NCBI GenBank assembly: GCA_003988795.1
Contig: QYAK01000047.1
Coordinates: forward strand, 62,001-126,000
Source of the DNA: Proliferodiscus dingleyae
Lineage: Eukaryota > Ascomycota > Leotiomycetes > Helotiales > Lachnaceae
Direction: 5' to 3'
DNA length: 64,000 nt
Shown: positions 9,301 through 20,469 of the stretch, one piece after another
Layout: every line of letters starts with the position of its first letter
How positions within the stretch are numbered: the first letter of the stretch is position 1
The notes under the pieces: model-generated
What the model was told of the DNA's origin: nothing
The model's input: the letters and a program-made list of their open reading frames with translations, nothing else
Databases searched by the model: none
Program-made: the position numbers and the translations under genes

Positions 9301-11289
9301 TCTAATTATCTGATTTTATGACAAATGGCTATACCACACAAACACAAACATACTACCCACTCACGGCTGGTTGGTTGTTTTTTCTACGTTTTTTTATTTG
9401 TTTTTTTCTTTACCAAATTTTTACCCATCCCACCCCCCCTAGGTAAGACGGAATGGAAAATTGCTAGGGTTAGGTTTTTTTTTTTGCTGGCCTTTTTTTT
9501 GCTCTGTGCTCTGTTGGACTGTATGAAGGGAGCTGGAGAATTTTGAAAAGATGAGTTGGTTTGGATTTTTATGGATGCGTGAGGGAGGGAGGGAGGGCTG
9601 GGGTGGAGGGGGAATGAGGGATGGGATATTTTGGAATTTGGGGAATTCATGCTGCAAGTCAATAGAGAAATAATACAGATCGCTAGACTGGTCGCCTTCC
9701 CAAGGCTTTTGTCTGGTTTTGATCCCGTTTTGCAATTGTATCAGAAGTGAGGTTATAAAAGGCTTGGGTTGTTCATTCTTCTACGTAATTAAAGCATGTC
9801 TTGATATAATATATTTATTCGCTAGGGTTGGCAGGGCAGGTACGACTGTATTGCACCGTAATTACTGCAAACAAATTGTGAGTAGAAGGAAGTTTTTTCG
9901 GAATGTGTAAATTAAATCGCAAAAAGTCACGTCTCGCCATGTGCAGATGGAGAAAGAATTGAATGTATATGGGGTATTTCAATGCCTCATCATATGGAGA
10001 TGCATAATAGGTTTTTTTTGGTGGAATAGATGGACTACAGAAGAGCATATAAAACTTGGTGAGAGGAGAACTTCTCTGACAGCTTGCAAGTACCGTAGAC
10101 AGGCGCAGGGGTTCTTCAAAGGATTTCACGCAGGATGACTGTAATATATCATGTACGAAAGATCTTTAGAAGAATCTCAGAGGCGTATTCCATTTCGAGC
10201 TGAGCAGCGACGTAGAATTGCGATTGTGCCCTGGCTATCGCGAATCGATGACACTATATGTTTGCTTGACAGAAAATGCATGAATCTGGAAAGTGTGCCA
10301 TAGTAAATAGTAAGATACCATATCGATGTGCACGCGACTGCTGAACACCGAGCAACTCCGCCTATTGCAACGACTCCCCCACGTGAGATCTTTCCTCTTT
10401 CCCAAACTCGAATTCTGCTCTCGACAAGCGCACTCGTGATATCGCTATGCAAGGTCTCGTTGCCAATTGAACATGACGATCATTTGTTCTCGATCAGATT
10501 CTTTGCATATAGTATACAAATTCCCATTCTGCGATGTCGGACCCGCTACTGGGCGTTTTCCTGCAGTCAGCATCGGCATAAATCACTCCTGGCTTCAGGA
10601 ACCCCCAGCTCAGGAAGACTTTCTCCACGATAGTAGAAAGCGTGGGCAGACAGGGAGACTTTATGCCCTGCTGACCATAGACAAGACGTATGCCATGCAT
10701 CTGGTTGGTGTCTCGGCCAACTTCTGCAACGGAGTTCTCCAGGCGAGCATATGTACGATTTTGAACACCGTCAGACGGCGTTGGATGAATAAGCCAGCAG
10801 CAGCAGCAGCAAGAAGCCATCTTAGCCTGTGAGCTTCTTTCCCAGGGTCCAATCGGCAAATTTCCTTGGGCTTGGGGGCAGGCCAGGACGATAACGGGGC
10901 CCGCTATGTTCCAAGCGGGATGCTGAAGGGCGCGCTCGTCATCTTTCATGTCAAAACTATCTGCAAGTGCGCTGAAAGCCCCACTAAACTCTGTCGGGAG
11001 CACCTATCCAGTCGAAGAGCGCCATGGCAGGGTAGGATGACTGTTCGAGATCAACTTACGCAGAGTGGAAGACGACTGGAAGCAATAGAAGAACGGAGAA
11101 GCTTGAATCAGGGTCCTGGCTCTTCTTTAGTACTTACTCCAGACCACGCCCTCTACGCCCTCTCTTTGATTCCTCATCTTTCTCCTTTGCGTTGTGTGCT
11201 CCAATTGTTCGGGTCCTGGCCTGGTGTTTCCCCCTTCGTGAGGCCCAGCCCACTCTACGCACTGAGGGCTATTACCCTGCGCCCTCTGC

Positions 11290-14200
11290 ATGACTACAAT
11301 TGACGAAGGCGACGAGACCAAGGATATGGACGAGTTTTTCAATTTCGAGGATGCGGCTCGTCCGCACGATTCCAACATCGATGCTGATGTGGACTTCTCT
11401 GACTTCCCTGACTTCCCCCAGGGCCCTTATGATGTTAATCTTGCTTTTGCTCAACCTGAACATGACGAAGAAGCCTTCACGGCTTTGCAGCACTTTCCTG
11501 GCCCTGGGGAGCAACTTGACTCCAATCTGAATTTTAACCTCAATGGCCAGGCCGGCACGATGGACACGGCCATGTTGAGCCCTGCAGACTTTACGGATTT
11601 TGGTAGATGGATCGATGGCTCTGGTGTGCCCACCGAACCCTGTACGAACTGTCGCCGGAAGAGGATCCATTGCAAGATCATCAACGAAGGTCTACGGAAG
11701 GGCTCGTGTACAAGCTGTGTTGCCCTTACACGCTCCTGCAGTTTGACCCACGACCCAGGCCGGGGTCGGACATATGGCCCTAACCATGAGCAGGCAAATG
11801 ATCTTAGCTTACCTGAGGGCACTATCGATAGCATGGAAGTTGCTTTCCTGGACATGCCCTTAGATCTAGTCCGTCAAGCCTGCGACTATTGTTGCAGCAG
11901 AGGATACCAGTGCAAGCAAATCAACGAAGACGGCCGCATTGGCGCCTGCACAAGTTGCGTTGCCCTTGAGCGTCACTGTAGCTTGGCTCATCATGACAAC
12001 CTTGGAGACTGGAAGATCAACGACGGCATGAATCCCAGCAATACTTGGATCCCAGCCAAATCACCATTGGAATCTACGGATGTTATGTCGCAGAGCAGGT
12101 CAACACCAAACCTGCTGTCATTGAGGTCATCGGAGGAGAATATGCAGGCTGAGGCTAGCGAGGTTAACCCCAAAGTCGGAGCTAGATTCTCAAGGGAATC
12201 ACTTCGTGCTCTCAGGGGCTGGTTAGCCAGTCATCACAGGCACCCATACCCAACGGACGAGGAAAAGGAGATGCTACAACGCCAGACGGGTCTCAACAAG
12301 ACACAAATAACTAACTGGCTAGCCAATGCTCGCCGGCGTGGCAAGGTTCGAGCACCAAGATCCACCTCTCCTAGTGTAAGCAACTACGCCAGAGCTATGG
12401 ATATCCCACGACGAGCTACGCCTGCCCTTGAGGAAATGAACCCCTTGGAAAGATGGAAAGTCTCTCCTCCTGAGAACGAACCTGCTTCTGCTACTGCTAT
12501 TGCTAAAGCTGTTACATCTTCTACCTTCTCCTCTGGCCGCGACAGTCCTTATACGGGGAGCTATGGACGTTCGGACGACGGATCTGGTCGATCCATATGC
12601 AACGTCTCATCTACCAGCAGCTTGGGCACCTCACACTCGAGCAATGGCTCTTTTGCCTCTGCATTCTCCCACAAGTCACGAGGCTCATTCGGCTCATTCG
12701 GGTCCTTTGGGAATAGAGGACGTAGACGTCGTCGCCGCCAAGCACCAAAACCCGTCACAATGCCCAAGCCCAACGGCCCTGTTCGGACTTTTCAATGTAC
12801 CTTCTGTACCGAGACTTTCAAGACGAAGCACGACTGGCAAAGGCATGAAAAATCGTTGCATTTGTCACTGGAGCGCTGGATATGCTGTCCCAATGGCGCA
12901 ACACAGTTTGATGTAGAATTCGACCGGACTCGATGCGTTTTCTGCGGCTTGGCGAACCCTCCTGATGGACACGCGGAAGTACACAATTTCTCTAGCTGTG
13001 CTGAGCGATCACTAGAAGAGCGAACGTTCTATCGGAAGGATCACCTTCGTCAACACCTTAATCTTGTACATGATGCCAAATTTCAAGGCTTCTCAATGGA
13101 ATGTTGGAAGGCGGTCACACCCGAGATCAGATCCAGATGTGGTTTCTGCGGAATTGTCATGGGCTCTTGGAGTTTCCGAGTCGATCATCTAGCCGAGCAT
13201 TTCAAGGGCGGTAAATCTATGGCTGACTGGAAGGGTGACTGGGGTTTTGAGCCTCAAGTGTTGGACATTGTCGAGAACGGAATGCCCCCGTGTAAGTACT
13301 TCTATCAAGATTGCGTAGAATCAGATACTGACAGGTCAACAGATCTTATTCATGATGAACGAAACAGCATGGACCCTTTTGAGGCGTCTGACAACTCTCC
13401 ATCCGAGAACAGGACGTTGGAGGACCTAATTAAGATTGGTCTTGTGGAATACATCAACGAGCGCGTTCTGAAGGGAGGCGTGCCTACTGATGAAGACTTG
13501 CTCACCGAGGCTCGGCGCATTATTCGCAGGTCGGACGAAATCCTGTCCTCGCTTGGAGACGTAGAGGTCTCTTGGTTCCGCGATCTAATCCTTTTGTCGG
13601 GAATCCAAAGTCACAGCGAAGGAACTTCTCCAACGTCTGCAAGCGTGCATTTGATTCCAAAATCCGGTGTCACGAATGGTCCTGAGCCGTACAGCTCTAC
13701 AGACACGACACTTATCAAATGCTCGAAAGAGCGGGCTTTGAAGTCCTTCGTAGACACCAAGCAAGCACTGGGCCTAACTGCTACTGATTCGGAACTGCAA
13801 GTTGAAGCCTGCCGCATCTTGGACCAGGTTGAGTTTACTTCAAACTACAAATGCAAAGGAGGGCTCACTTGGTTCAAGTATCTGGTCACTGCATCGACCG
13901 AATGGCTGAGTGACTTTAGGAGACGAGTTGCTTTGCCCAGGACGTCCGAGATGGTCTGTGAGCATATTCGTTCTACTGACGACAAGACTATCGACTATAG
14001 CATACATAATCAGCGTAGATTGGAGACGGAGATGATCGACTATGTCCGCCTCCAGAAGGCGCTCGGGGTCTTACCCACAGATGCTGATTTGCAACGCAAA
14101 GCTCGAATGATTGTTTATAAGAACGACGATTCATGGAATCAGACGGTCATTGATGACCCTGCTATATTACTCTTGTTCAAACGTCAACAGGGCCTGGCGC

Positions 14201-15579
14201 CGGAAAATGAGGACGGCCCTGATATGCCAACTTTATCAGAGGCCATTGAACTCGGGGCTGCTCAGGAAAGATCGATTTCTTCCCCAAAAACTTTACATTG
14301 GGACCTGGAGCAGACTGGGATTGGCTTGCCTTCGCCTGGCGCTCGCCCAAGTAGCGACGGTAATGCTCCTCCACTTCCGGGCATTGCACCACCTTTTGAT
14401 CAGCCTCTTCATACTACGACTCAGAACCAGCCGTCTGCGAATTCCAACCCGGTGATGCCCTTAAAGTACTTCCTGAACGATGCCAACTGCTACGGCCGAC
14501 TGGTCCGAGAACTGTCTCGCTTCGTCACGACGTGCATCTCTCCCAATAATCCCAATAGCCACGTAAGAAGCCAATCGCTCACCGCTCGCTTCACGCTAAC
14601 ATACATTTTCTAGATCCCAACAGACGCCGAAATCCAGAACCAAGCTCGCTGGGTTATCTACGACGATGATGATCCTTGGAACCAAACAGCAGCTGACAAC
14701 GCTGAATGGCTCATTCGATTCAAGCGGGACGTCGGCCTCTCACCATCTGAAGGTCCTGGTCTGCCTGTCACGTCGGTCTCCTGGCAAGCCGAGCAGGGCG
14801 GCTCTGGCTTCTGCCCGCCGTACCTTAATCCCAAGCGACCTGCTTTTTCATATACCGACGACGTGCCAGTCAAGATGCAAGACAAAACCTACAGTATCAA
14901 AGCCACTACAGCCCAAAAGTACCTCAAGAATCTCGGCAAGCGATACCAGCCTCCTGCGTCTATTTTCTGCTCTCGAGAGCTTGAAACGGGCCTTAACGCT
15001 TATGTTATAGAAGAGATTGCCAAAGGCTTGCATCCTTCAGATGAGCAGCTCAAGGCGAAGGCCCGAGAGATTCTGGGCACTGACACGACAGCTGCGGATG
15101 ATGTGCAGCTGCTTGAGAAGTTCAAGGCTATGCATGGTATGGGCAGCACCACCACGTCCTCACCCGCCTCTGCTGGTCCCTTTCTCGATGTCTCGGAAGA
15201 GGATATACTCGCCAGCTTCGACGCGGAGCTCATTCAAATCAACAGCATGGATTTCAGCTCAGCGGACATTTCCCCTGTATTAGGCTCAGATCGCGAGAAC
15301 TCGCCTACTGTTGTGCAGGTCGAGCAGCCGCAGAACCTGTTGGACTTTGCCGATGTGCATCGTGTGAGCGCTGCTACCGCTTCTCCTCTGAGACGACATG
15401 CGAGCGAGAAGTTGGCCAAGGCACATGGGTTCTCGATGCCGTTGCCAATGACTCAGCAGGGTCATGTTGACGATGCTGCGGAGGAGTCTCTGCCACCGCT
15501 TGTCGAGTGCGGTCCTGGTTCCGGGAACTGGGAAGCTTGCGGAGATTTAGATGTAGATGATGACCCGGCGATTCGATGA
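11290..15579 (+). CDS. Large putative transcription factor: two zinc clusters, TALE homeodomain, C2H2 fingers, C-terminal repeats
   Basis: Two exons, 11290-14562 and 14614-15579, give 1412 residues; the 51-bp intron is GTAAGA..TTCTAG, phase 0. Domains in order: an acidic N-terminus; a zinc-cluster-like motif at Cys118-Cys150 spaced C-x2-C-x6-C-x11-C-x2-C-x6-C; a second with identical spacing at Cys198-Cys230; a TALE/KN-type homeodomain at about 300-355, with HPYPTDEEKEMLQRQTGL and the recognition helix TQITNWLANARRRGK; a basic RGRRRRRRQ stretch; a C2H2 finger at Cys503/Cys506/His519/His524, and at least two further Cys/His units up to about 650. From about 710 to 1270 there are five degenerate repeats of the form P[TS]D-x2-[LI]-x3-AR-x-I ... 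W-[LF]-x2-FK. Homeobox/C2H2 proteins are a known fungal group. DNA binding and a nuclear location follow from the domains; targets are unknown. Confidence 0.88.
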
Positions 15580-16578
15580 GACAATGCGGTGTTTTGCTAG
15601 ATTGGGTCATGACATTGGCTGCGAGCAGAGCTAGCGATGTGCTGGAATTTTCAACAGTGGAGTATCTACGGGTCGGTTTCAAGGGCGAACAAAATGATCT
15701 TTGCTATATTCTCTTCGTATGTTTGGATTTGAATTTTATGGAATAGGGATTCGGGGAAGAGTGCACCTCGGATTCATACGTGAATATAATGGTGTGGCCT
15801 GAATAGATATATAAAGAAACCAAGAGGATGAAATCAGTTTTTGTGTAACACGGAAGCTTTTGATAAACTCTTGTCAAAGTATTACCTCGTAGAGAGCGTA
15901 TTACTTCACTTCTGCCTTTCGCTGAGGTTACATGATTATATTCTAGCACACGTCATGTAGGAGAGGTATTTAAGCCACATGATTGACTCCAAAGAAGGAC
16001 AACGTTGCGATCTGACACCGGGTTCTTAACTTCCCATGCTCAGCCACAGTTGTGGCGCCCCACGACTTGCGACATCAAGTGTAGCACCCCTCCCAAGCAT
16101 CCGGACACTCCCTCCTCAAACATTCTTCGTTTTCATCGTTGTCACTTTTTGTCATCTTTGTAGTTTCCTGCGACTCTTTTTATTTCGAGAAAAATTCCTA
16201 GTTCGAGTGCACCGGATGCGCGGAACTCAACAGAGCCTCAGTCCGTTACGTATTCAGCATCCGCTGATTAACCGCATCTAGACCATTTGCGACGAGGAAG
16301 TGAAGTCATCTTTCGGGAATCGTGGGCGCAATCAACTCCGAGCCTTGTCACTCAACTTCCAGATAATCCTTAAAGACCTCAGTGTCTTCGAGGGGGAACA
16401 ATCCAAGAAAACACCGGCGCAAACAATAGCATAGTACGGCGTTCAAGTATACAAGCCCTACTCTCGCCCTTCTAATCGCCACATATACGAATCACCGAAG
16501 CCAAACGACATCCGCAAGAACTCTTGACCTCTTCGTTCCTCCTCGTCTTCCAATCTAATATCTACACATCCTACAACA
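15580..16578. other. Intergenic region, CYSTM gene promoter
   Basis: About 1 kb without a recognisable gene. CCCCT at 16087-16091 and AGGGG at 16391-16395 match the 5-bp stress-response element core. With so short a core both could be chance, but CYSTM genes are often stress-induced. Confidence 0.4.
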
Positions 16579-17061
16579 ATGTCACAAAAATACGACCCTC
16601 CATCCTCGCCTCCCCCGCCAGCCTACGGCACCACCTCCCCGCCGCACCCACAACCGGCCCATATCCCCCCTCAATCCACAGGCAATAGCACAGACATGTA
16701 CGGCGCCTCTCCCTACCACCAACCGGGCACTCCCCAAGGCAACTACCAGAACGTCTACCCCCCTCAGAACCAATCTCCTTTTCCTCAGCAACAACAGCAA
16801 CAAAACGGCTACCCGGGCCAACAGCCACAAGGCGGATATTACACCCCGGGTCCGCAGATGGGCTACGCGCAGCAGCCTCAGCAGGGATATTATGGACCGC
16901 CGGGCCCGCAGCAAGGGCCGTATGGGTATGGGCCGCAGGGTTACTATGGAAGGCCTCAGGGGCAGTACGTAGATGATAGGCGGGGAGGGGGCGGCTTTGC
17001 GGAGGCGCTGTTGGCCAGTCTGGCGTGCTGCTGCTGTTTGGATGCTTGCTTGTTGTTTTAG
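16579..17061 (+). CDS. CYSTM-family cysteine-rich transmembrane protein
   Basis: Single-exon gene, 160 residues. Residues 1-130 are a low-complexity Pro/Gln/Gly/Tyr-rich region with PQQQQQQNGYPGQQPQGGYY-like stretches and repeated GYYGPP / YGYGPQGYYG motifs. The end is a classic CYSTM module: RRGGGGFAEALLASLA, then CCCCLDACLLF, a short palmitoylatable Cys-rich hydrophobic tail. CYSTM proteins are small, membrane-associated through the C-terminus and linked to stress resistance in yeasts and plants. Its start matches the first ATG after a leader with little coding bias (context CAACAATGTC). It lies tail to tail with the thiolase gene, 385 bp apart. Confidence 0.88.
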   Translation: MSQKYDPPSSPPPPAYGTTSPPHPQPAHIPPQSTGNSTDMYGASPYHQPGTPQGNYQNVYPPQNQSPFPQQQQQQNGYPGQQPQGGYYTPGPQMGYAQQPQQGYYGPPGPQQGPYGYGPQGYYGRPQGQYVDDRRGGGGFAEALLASLACCCCLDACLLF

Positions 17062-17446
17062 GGGGACAGAGGAACAGATTGGTAGTATCAGGAGACGAAT
17101 ACAAATTTCGATGCGGAAGGAAAGCCTGCTGCGCGGACCGACATCAAGGGTAGAGTGGGCGAGGCGTTCGGAGCTGGACTTCTTATGACGGGGAGTTCGG
17201 GGCAAGGAAAGCTGCAAAGAAGAGAGATGGAAAATTGTACATGGGATGAAAAAGGGGAATTTGATAATAACTATGGGATTCAACCACTGAGGAGAGGAAC
17301 TGGTAGCTGGAAGCTTGTACAAATCGATGTGATAATATTGTATGTTGGATGGAGCCTATTGCTACTAGTCTGGAGCACGGCAAAGCTTTGTTGGAGTCTA
17401 CAGTTCACTTTTGAGATCATTATATAGCTACAAGTCCTGCTCACTA
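17062..17446. other. Convergent 3' spacer
   Basis: Shared 3' region of the CYSTM and thiolase genes. I see no gene and no strong repeat; it presumably holds both polyadenylation sites. Confidence 0.5.
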
Positions 17447-18849
17447 TCATACACTTTCAATTCTTTGTACCACCAGCGCCGTCGCGGCGCCACCGCCATT
17501 ACAAATAGCAGCAACGCCATACTCCCCTGGCTTCAGTTGATGCAGTAAAGTAGTTAGAATCCTTGATCCTGAGCTCCCTAGTGCATGACCAAGGGAAATA
17601 GCGCCACCGAGTGGATTTACCTTCGCGCCTTCTAAGCCGAGAATCTGTTTGAATGATCAGTATATAGCTAGAAATCTATGCAATTCATAAAGGACTTACC
17701 TTCTCATTTGCTTTGATGACAGCCGCAAATGCTTCATTGAACTCCCAGACGGCTACATCTTCCTTCTTGATGCCTGCTCTCTCTAATGCTATAGGTACTG
17801 CTTTTGCAGGGGCGACTGGGAAATCAACAGGATCGATTGCCGCATCTGCTGAGCCGCATATCCTAGCTAGGACTCGAGATCCACTCCCATATTCTTGCGC
17901 GATAGCCTTACTGCCCAACACCAGCGCACTGGCACCGTCATTTAACGTCGACGAGTTGGCTGCGGTGACCGTGCCCGAGCCATCTCTTACAAAGGCAGGC
18001 TTGAGTGTAGACACCTTGTCGAGCTTGATGTCCAGGTACCCCTCATCAGTGTCGATGACCGTCGCCCCTTTCCTCCCCTTGACCGTGACGGGGGCGATCT
18101 CCTCCCTGAACGCATCGTTCTTCCACGCCTCCTGCGCCCGGGCGTAGCTCTGCTTTGCATACTCGTCCTGCATCTCCCGCGTGATCTCGTATTTCTTCGC
18201 CGTGGTCTCGGCACACACGCCCATGTGGAACTTGTTGTACACGTCCGTCAGCCCATCCTTCAGTAGACCATCTTCCATGACGATGTTCCCGAGTGGAGCT
18301 TGTCCGCTTGCACGAGGTACGTACAGAGGAACGCGGGACATGCTCTCCATCCCACCTGCGATCTGTGCTTCTGCGAGGCCGAGCTGGATGTTTTGCGCGG
18401 CGAATACCACGGCTTTGAGACCGGAAGCGCATACTTTATTGATGGTGATGGCTTCAACTGTGCTTGGGAGGCCGGCGAAAATGGTAGCTTGCCGGGCTGG
18501 AGCTTGCCCTACTGAACCTTGGAGGACGTTACCCATGTATACGTCTGTGATTTTGGAGACGGGGACTTTGGATTTCTCGAGAGCGGATTTGATGGCGACA
18601 GCACCGAGTTCGGGAGCAGTGACAGAGAGAAATGAGCCATTGAACTTGGAGGATTAGTAGAACACATGCTAATGTAGGGGAAATACATACCTTAGCCGTT
18701 GGTGTTCTTGAAGCACTCAGGATATATGCATCTTGTACTTCTTGTCTAGCCGAGGCAGTACTACTGAAATGCCGTTGTACTTGTCCTAGACGCTGTTTTG
18801 ATGTGGAGGAAGAATTCCGGAGGGAGGACATGGCAGATCGTAGAGACAT
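17447..18849 (-). CDS. ERG10: Acetyl-CoA C-acetyltransferase (thiolase), probably mitochondrial
   Basis: Condenses two acetyl-CoA to acetoacetyl-CoA or runs the reverse thiolysis. Exons on the minus strand are 18691-18849, 17700-18644 and 17447-17644; both introns are about 46-55 bp and phase 0; 433 residues. An in-frame ATG at 18894 would add 15 residues. Active-site features are all present: acyl-accepting Cys in NKVCASGLKAV (about 125), NEAFA, the His of GHALGSSGSR (about 388) and the second Cys of CNGGGAA (about 416). The N-terminus (MSLRSAMSSLRNSSSTSKQR ... RHFSSTASARQ) is basic, Ser-rich and lacks acids, a typical mitochondrial presequence, so this is likely the mitochondrial paralogue (ERG10A-type) rather than the cytosolic mevalonate enzyme. 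It is divergent from RAD6. Confidence 0.93.
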
Positions 18850-19363
18850 GATGCGACAACGAGGGAATGCACTGCAGGGAAAGACGAACTTCATGTGAAA
18901 GAGAGACTTTTTGTTTATATATGCATATGGTGCATGGAAGCCCGTCACTAGCCTTAAGCTCGGCACAAGGAAATCGGAAGCACGCGGGGAAATCTTATCG
19001 GATCTCACGTGATAAGGCGATAACCTTCCTTCCGTGCTAATCTGAGCTTTTGTTCCGCCTCCGCCTTGTTGACTCCGAAGCGGTCTGCAGCGTCCTTGAC
19101 CATACTTTACCACATCAGAATCCGCGTCTTGGACCTCGAAGATCTCGTGTATCGAAGACATCCACGTTGAAGGCGGGATCCTGTGGTTATTGTTTCACCC
19201 TCAGCCATTGGTACATATCCGACGGCTCCACGTCCGGGAACCCACATACCTCACGCTATCACGTACAAACAATCATCTCACACCACGAATTCCTCTTGTG
19301 TGCCATATGCGTACGGGGTTTTAAATACTATAATACAGCCTATACCTTGCAAGATTTGCTACG
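18850..19363. promoter_or_regulatory. Shared divergent promoter region, thiolase / RAD6
   Basis: Only about 470-515 bp separate the two start codons, so both promoters lie here. A perfect TCACGTGA palindrome (CACGTG E-box core at 19006-19011) is followed directly by GATAAG and GATAAC. E-boxes bind bHLH factors and GATA sites bind GATA factors; which factor acts is not shown by sequence. Confidence 0.4.
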
Positions 19364-19972
19364 ATGTCTACTGCCGCTCGTCGCCGTCTCATGCGAGACT
19401 TCAAGGTTCGTGGCGAGAAGTACACGATCGTGTTTCAAGACTAATTAACTCTTCAGCGCATGCAAACGGACCCTCCAGCTGGCGTATCTGCATCTCCTGT
19501 GGCAGACAATGTGATGACATGGTAAATGATCCTCAAGACTACGAGACTAGCCGGATGCTGACCCCTTCTTCCAACAGGAACGCTGTCATTATCGGCCCAG
19601 CAGATACTCCCTTCGAGGACGGCACATTCAGACTTGTGATGCACTTCGAGGAACAATACCCAAATAAACCTCCTGCGGTCAAGTTCATTAGCAACATGTT
19701 CCATCCTAATGTATATGCCACCGGCGAACTCTGTCTGGACATTCTGCAGAACCGGTGGAGTCCGACCTATGATGTGGCGGCTGTCCTCACGAGCATTCAA
19801 AGGTGAATACTACGAGCTACCAAGAGCGATATGCTGATACTCTGATAGTCTTTTGAACGATCCAAACACCAGCTCGCCGGCAAATGTCGAGGCATCTAAT
19901 CTTTACAAGGACAATAGACGGGAGTACACCAAGCGAGTGCGGGAATCGGTAGAGAAATCCTGGGAAGATTGA
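19364..19972 (+). CDS. RAD6: Ubiquitin-conjugating enzyme E2 RAD6/UBC2
   Basis: E2 enzyme of post-replication DNA repair (PCNA ubiquitination with Rad18) and histone H2B monoubiquitination (with Bre1). Four exons: 19364-19405, 19457-19521, 19578-19802 and 19849-19972, giving 151 residues. That length agrees with fungal RAD6 proteins that lack the long acidic tail of budding yeast. The start MSTAARRRLMRDFKRMQTDP is nearly invariant in the family. The catalytic cysteine is Cys88 in YATGELCLDIL, with the HPN motif at 78-80. The protein ends EKSWED, with only a minimal acidic tail. All junctions use GT..AG and restore the family sequence exactly. The first intron donor (GTTCGT) is weak but required by the frame. 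Confidence 0.97.
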
Positions 19973-20469
19973 TTGAACTGCATCAAGATATTGACATGGC
20001 GGAAGAGGCATATCAGCGAATGGTCATGGTGGGGTTCTGGAGTTCTCGGGCGCTTTTCCACTTATCGTGCGGGCAATGAACGGAGTAAGTCAGGTAGCTG
20101 GGAGATATCATGCATGCATAGCACTGCGAGGCTTGTATCAGCTTTTGTCAAACTCATTAAGCAAATATACCATTTCCAATCGCCTGCGATAATAATGAAC
20201 TGTGATAATATGTTGGAAGTCACCCGACATAACGGCGAAACCCATCTCATGGGCCGACAAGCACCACCTTGTAACGTGATTTGATCGCATTACTGTGGTA
20301 AAATTGCGGTAGCGACCAACGCGGCGAATCTTGTTACGCGACGCATCAACAAGCCGCAACAACCTCCTTATCGAAACGACAGCCTCAACTCTTTGCAAAG
20401 CGCTCTCGCTCTCTGCAATCACGCCCTTATGATCGCTCCCGGATAGCACAACCTTGACGACTCGCCATC
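19973..20469. other. Spacer between RAD6 and kinesin genes
   Basis: About 500 bp with the RAD6 3' end and kinesin promoter. I see no additional gene. Confidence 0.5.

Larger units (their letters stand above)
8598..11289. other. Large spacer rich in simple repeats
   Basis: A 2.7-kb stretch with no gene I can support. Its left half is crowded with unrelated microsatellites (GAGC, TGAT, ATAC, TGTGC, AAAT, poly-T and GGGA runs). The right half holds a CAG run at about 10797-10811 and the presumed promoter of the large regulator at 11290. A 169-codon minus-strand frame (10494-11003) overlaps the CAG run and looks like chance. Confidence 0.5.

Noticed and set aside
10494..11003. 169-codon minus-strand open frame
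   Set aside because: Its poly-Cys stretch is just the CAG repeat read on the other strand; no domain, no splice logic, and it overlaps the presumed promoter of the gene at 11290.
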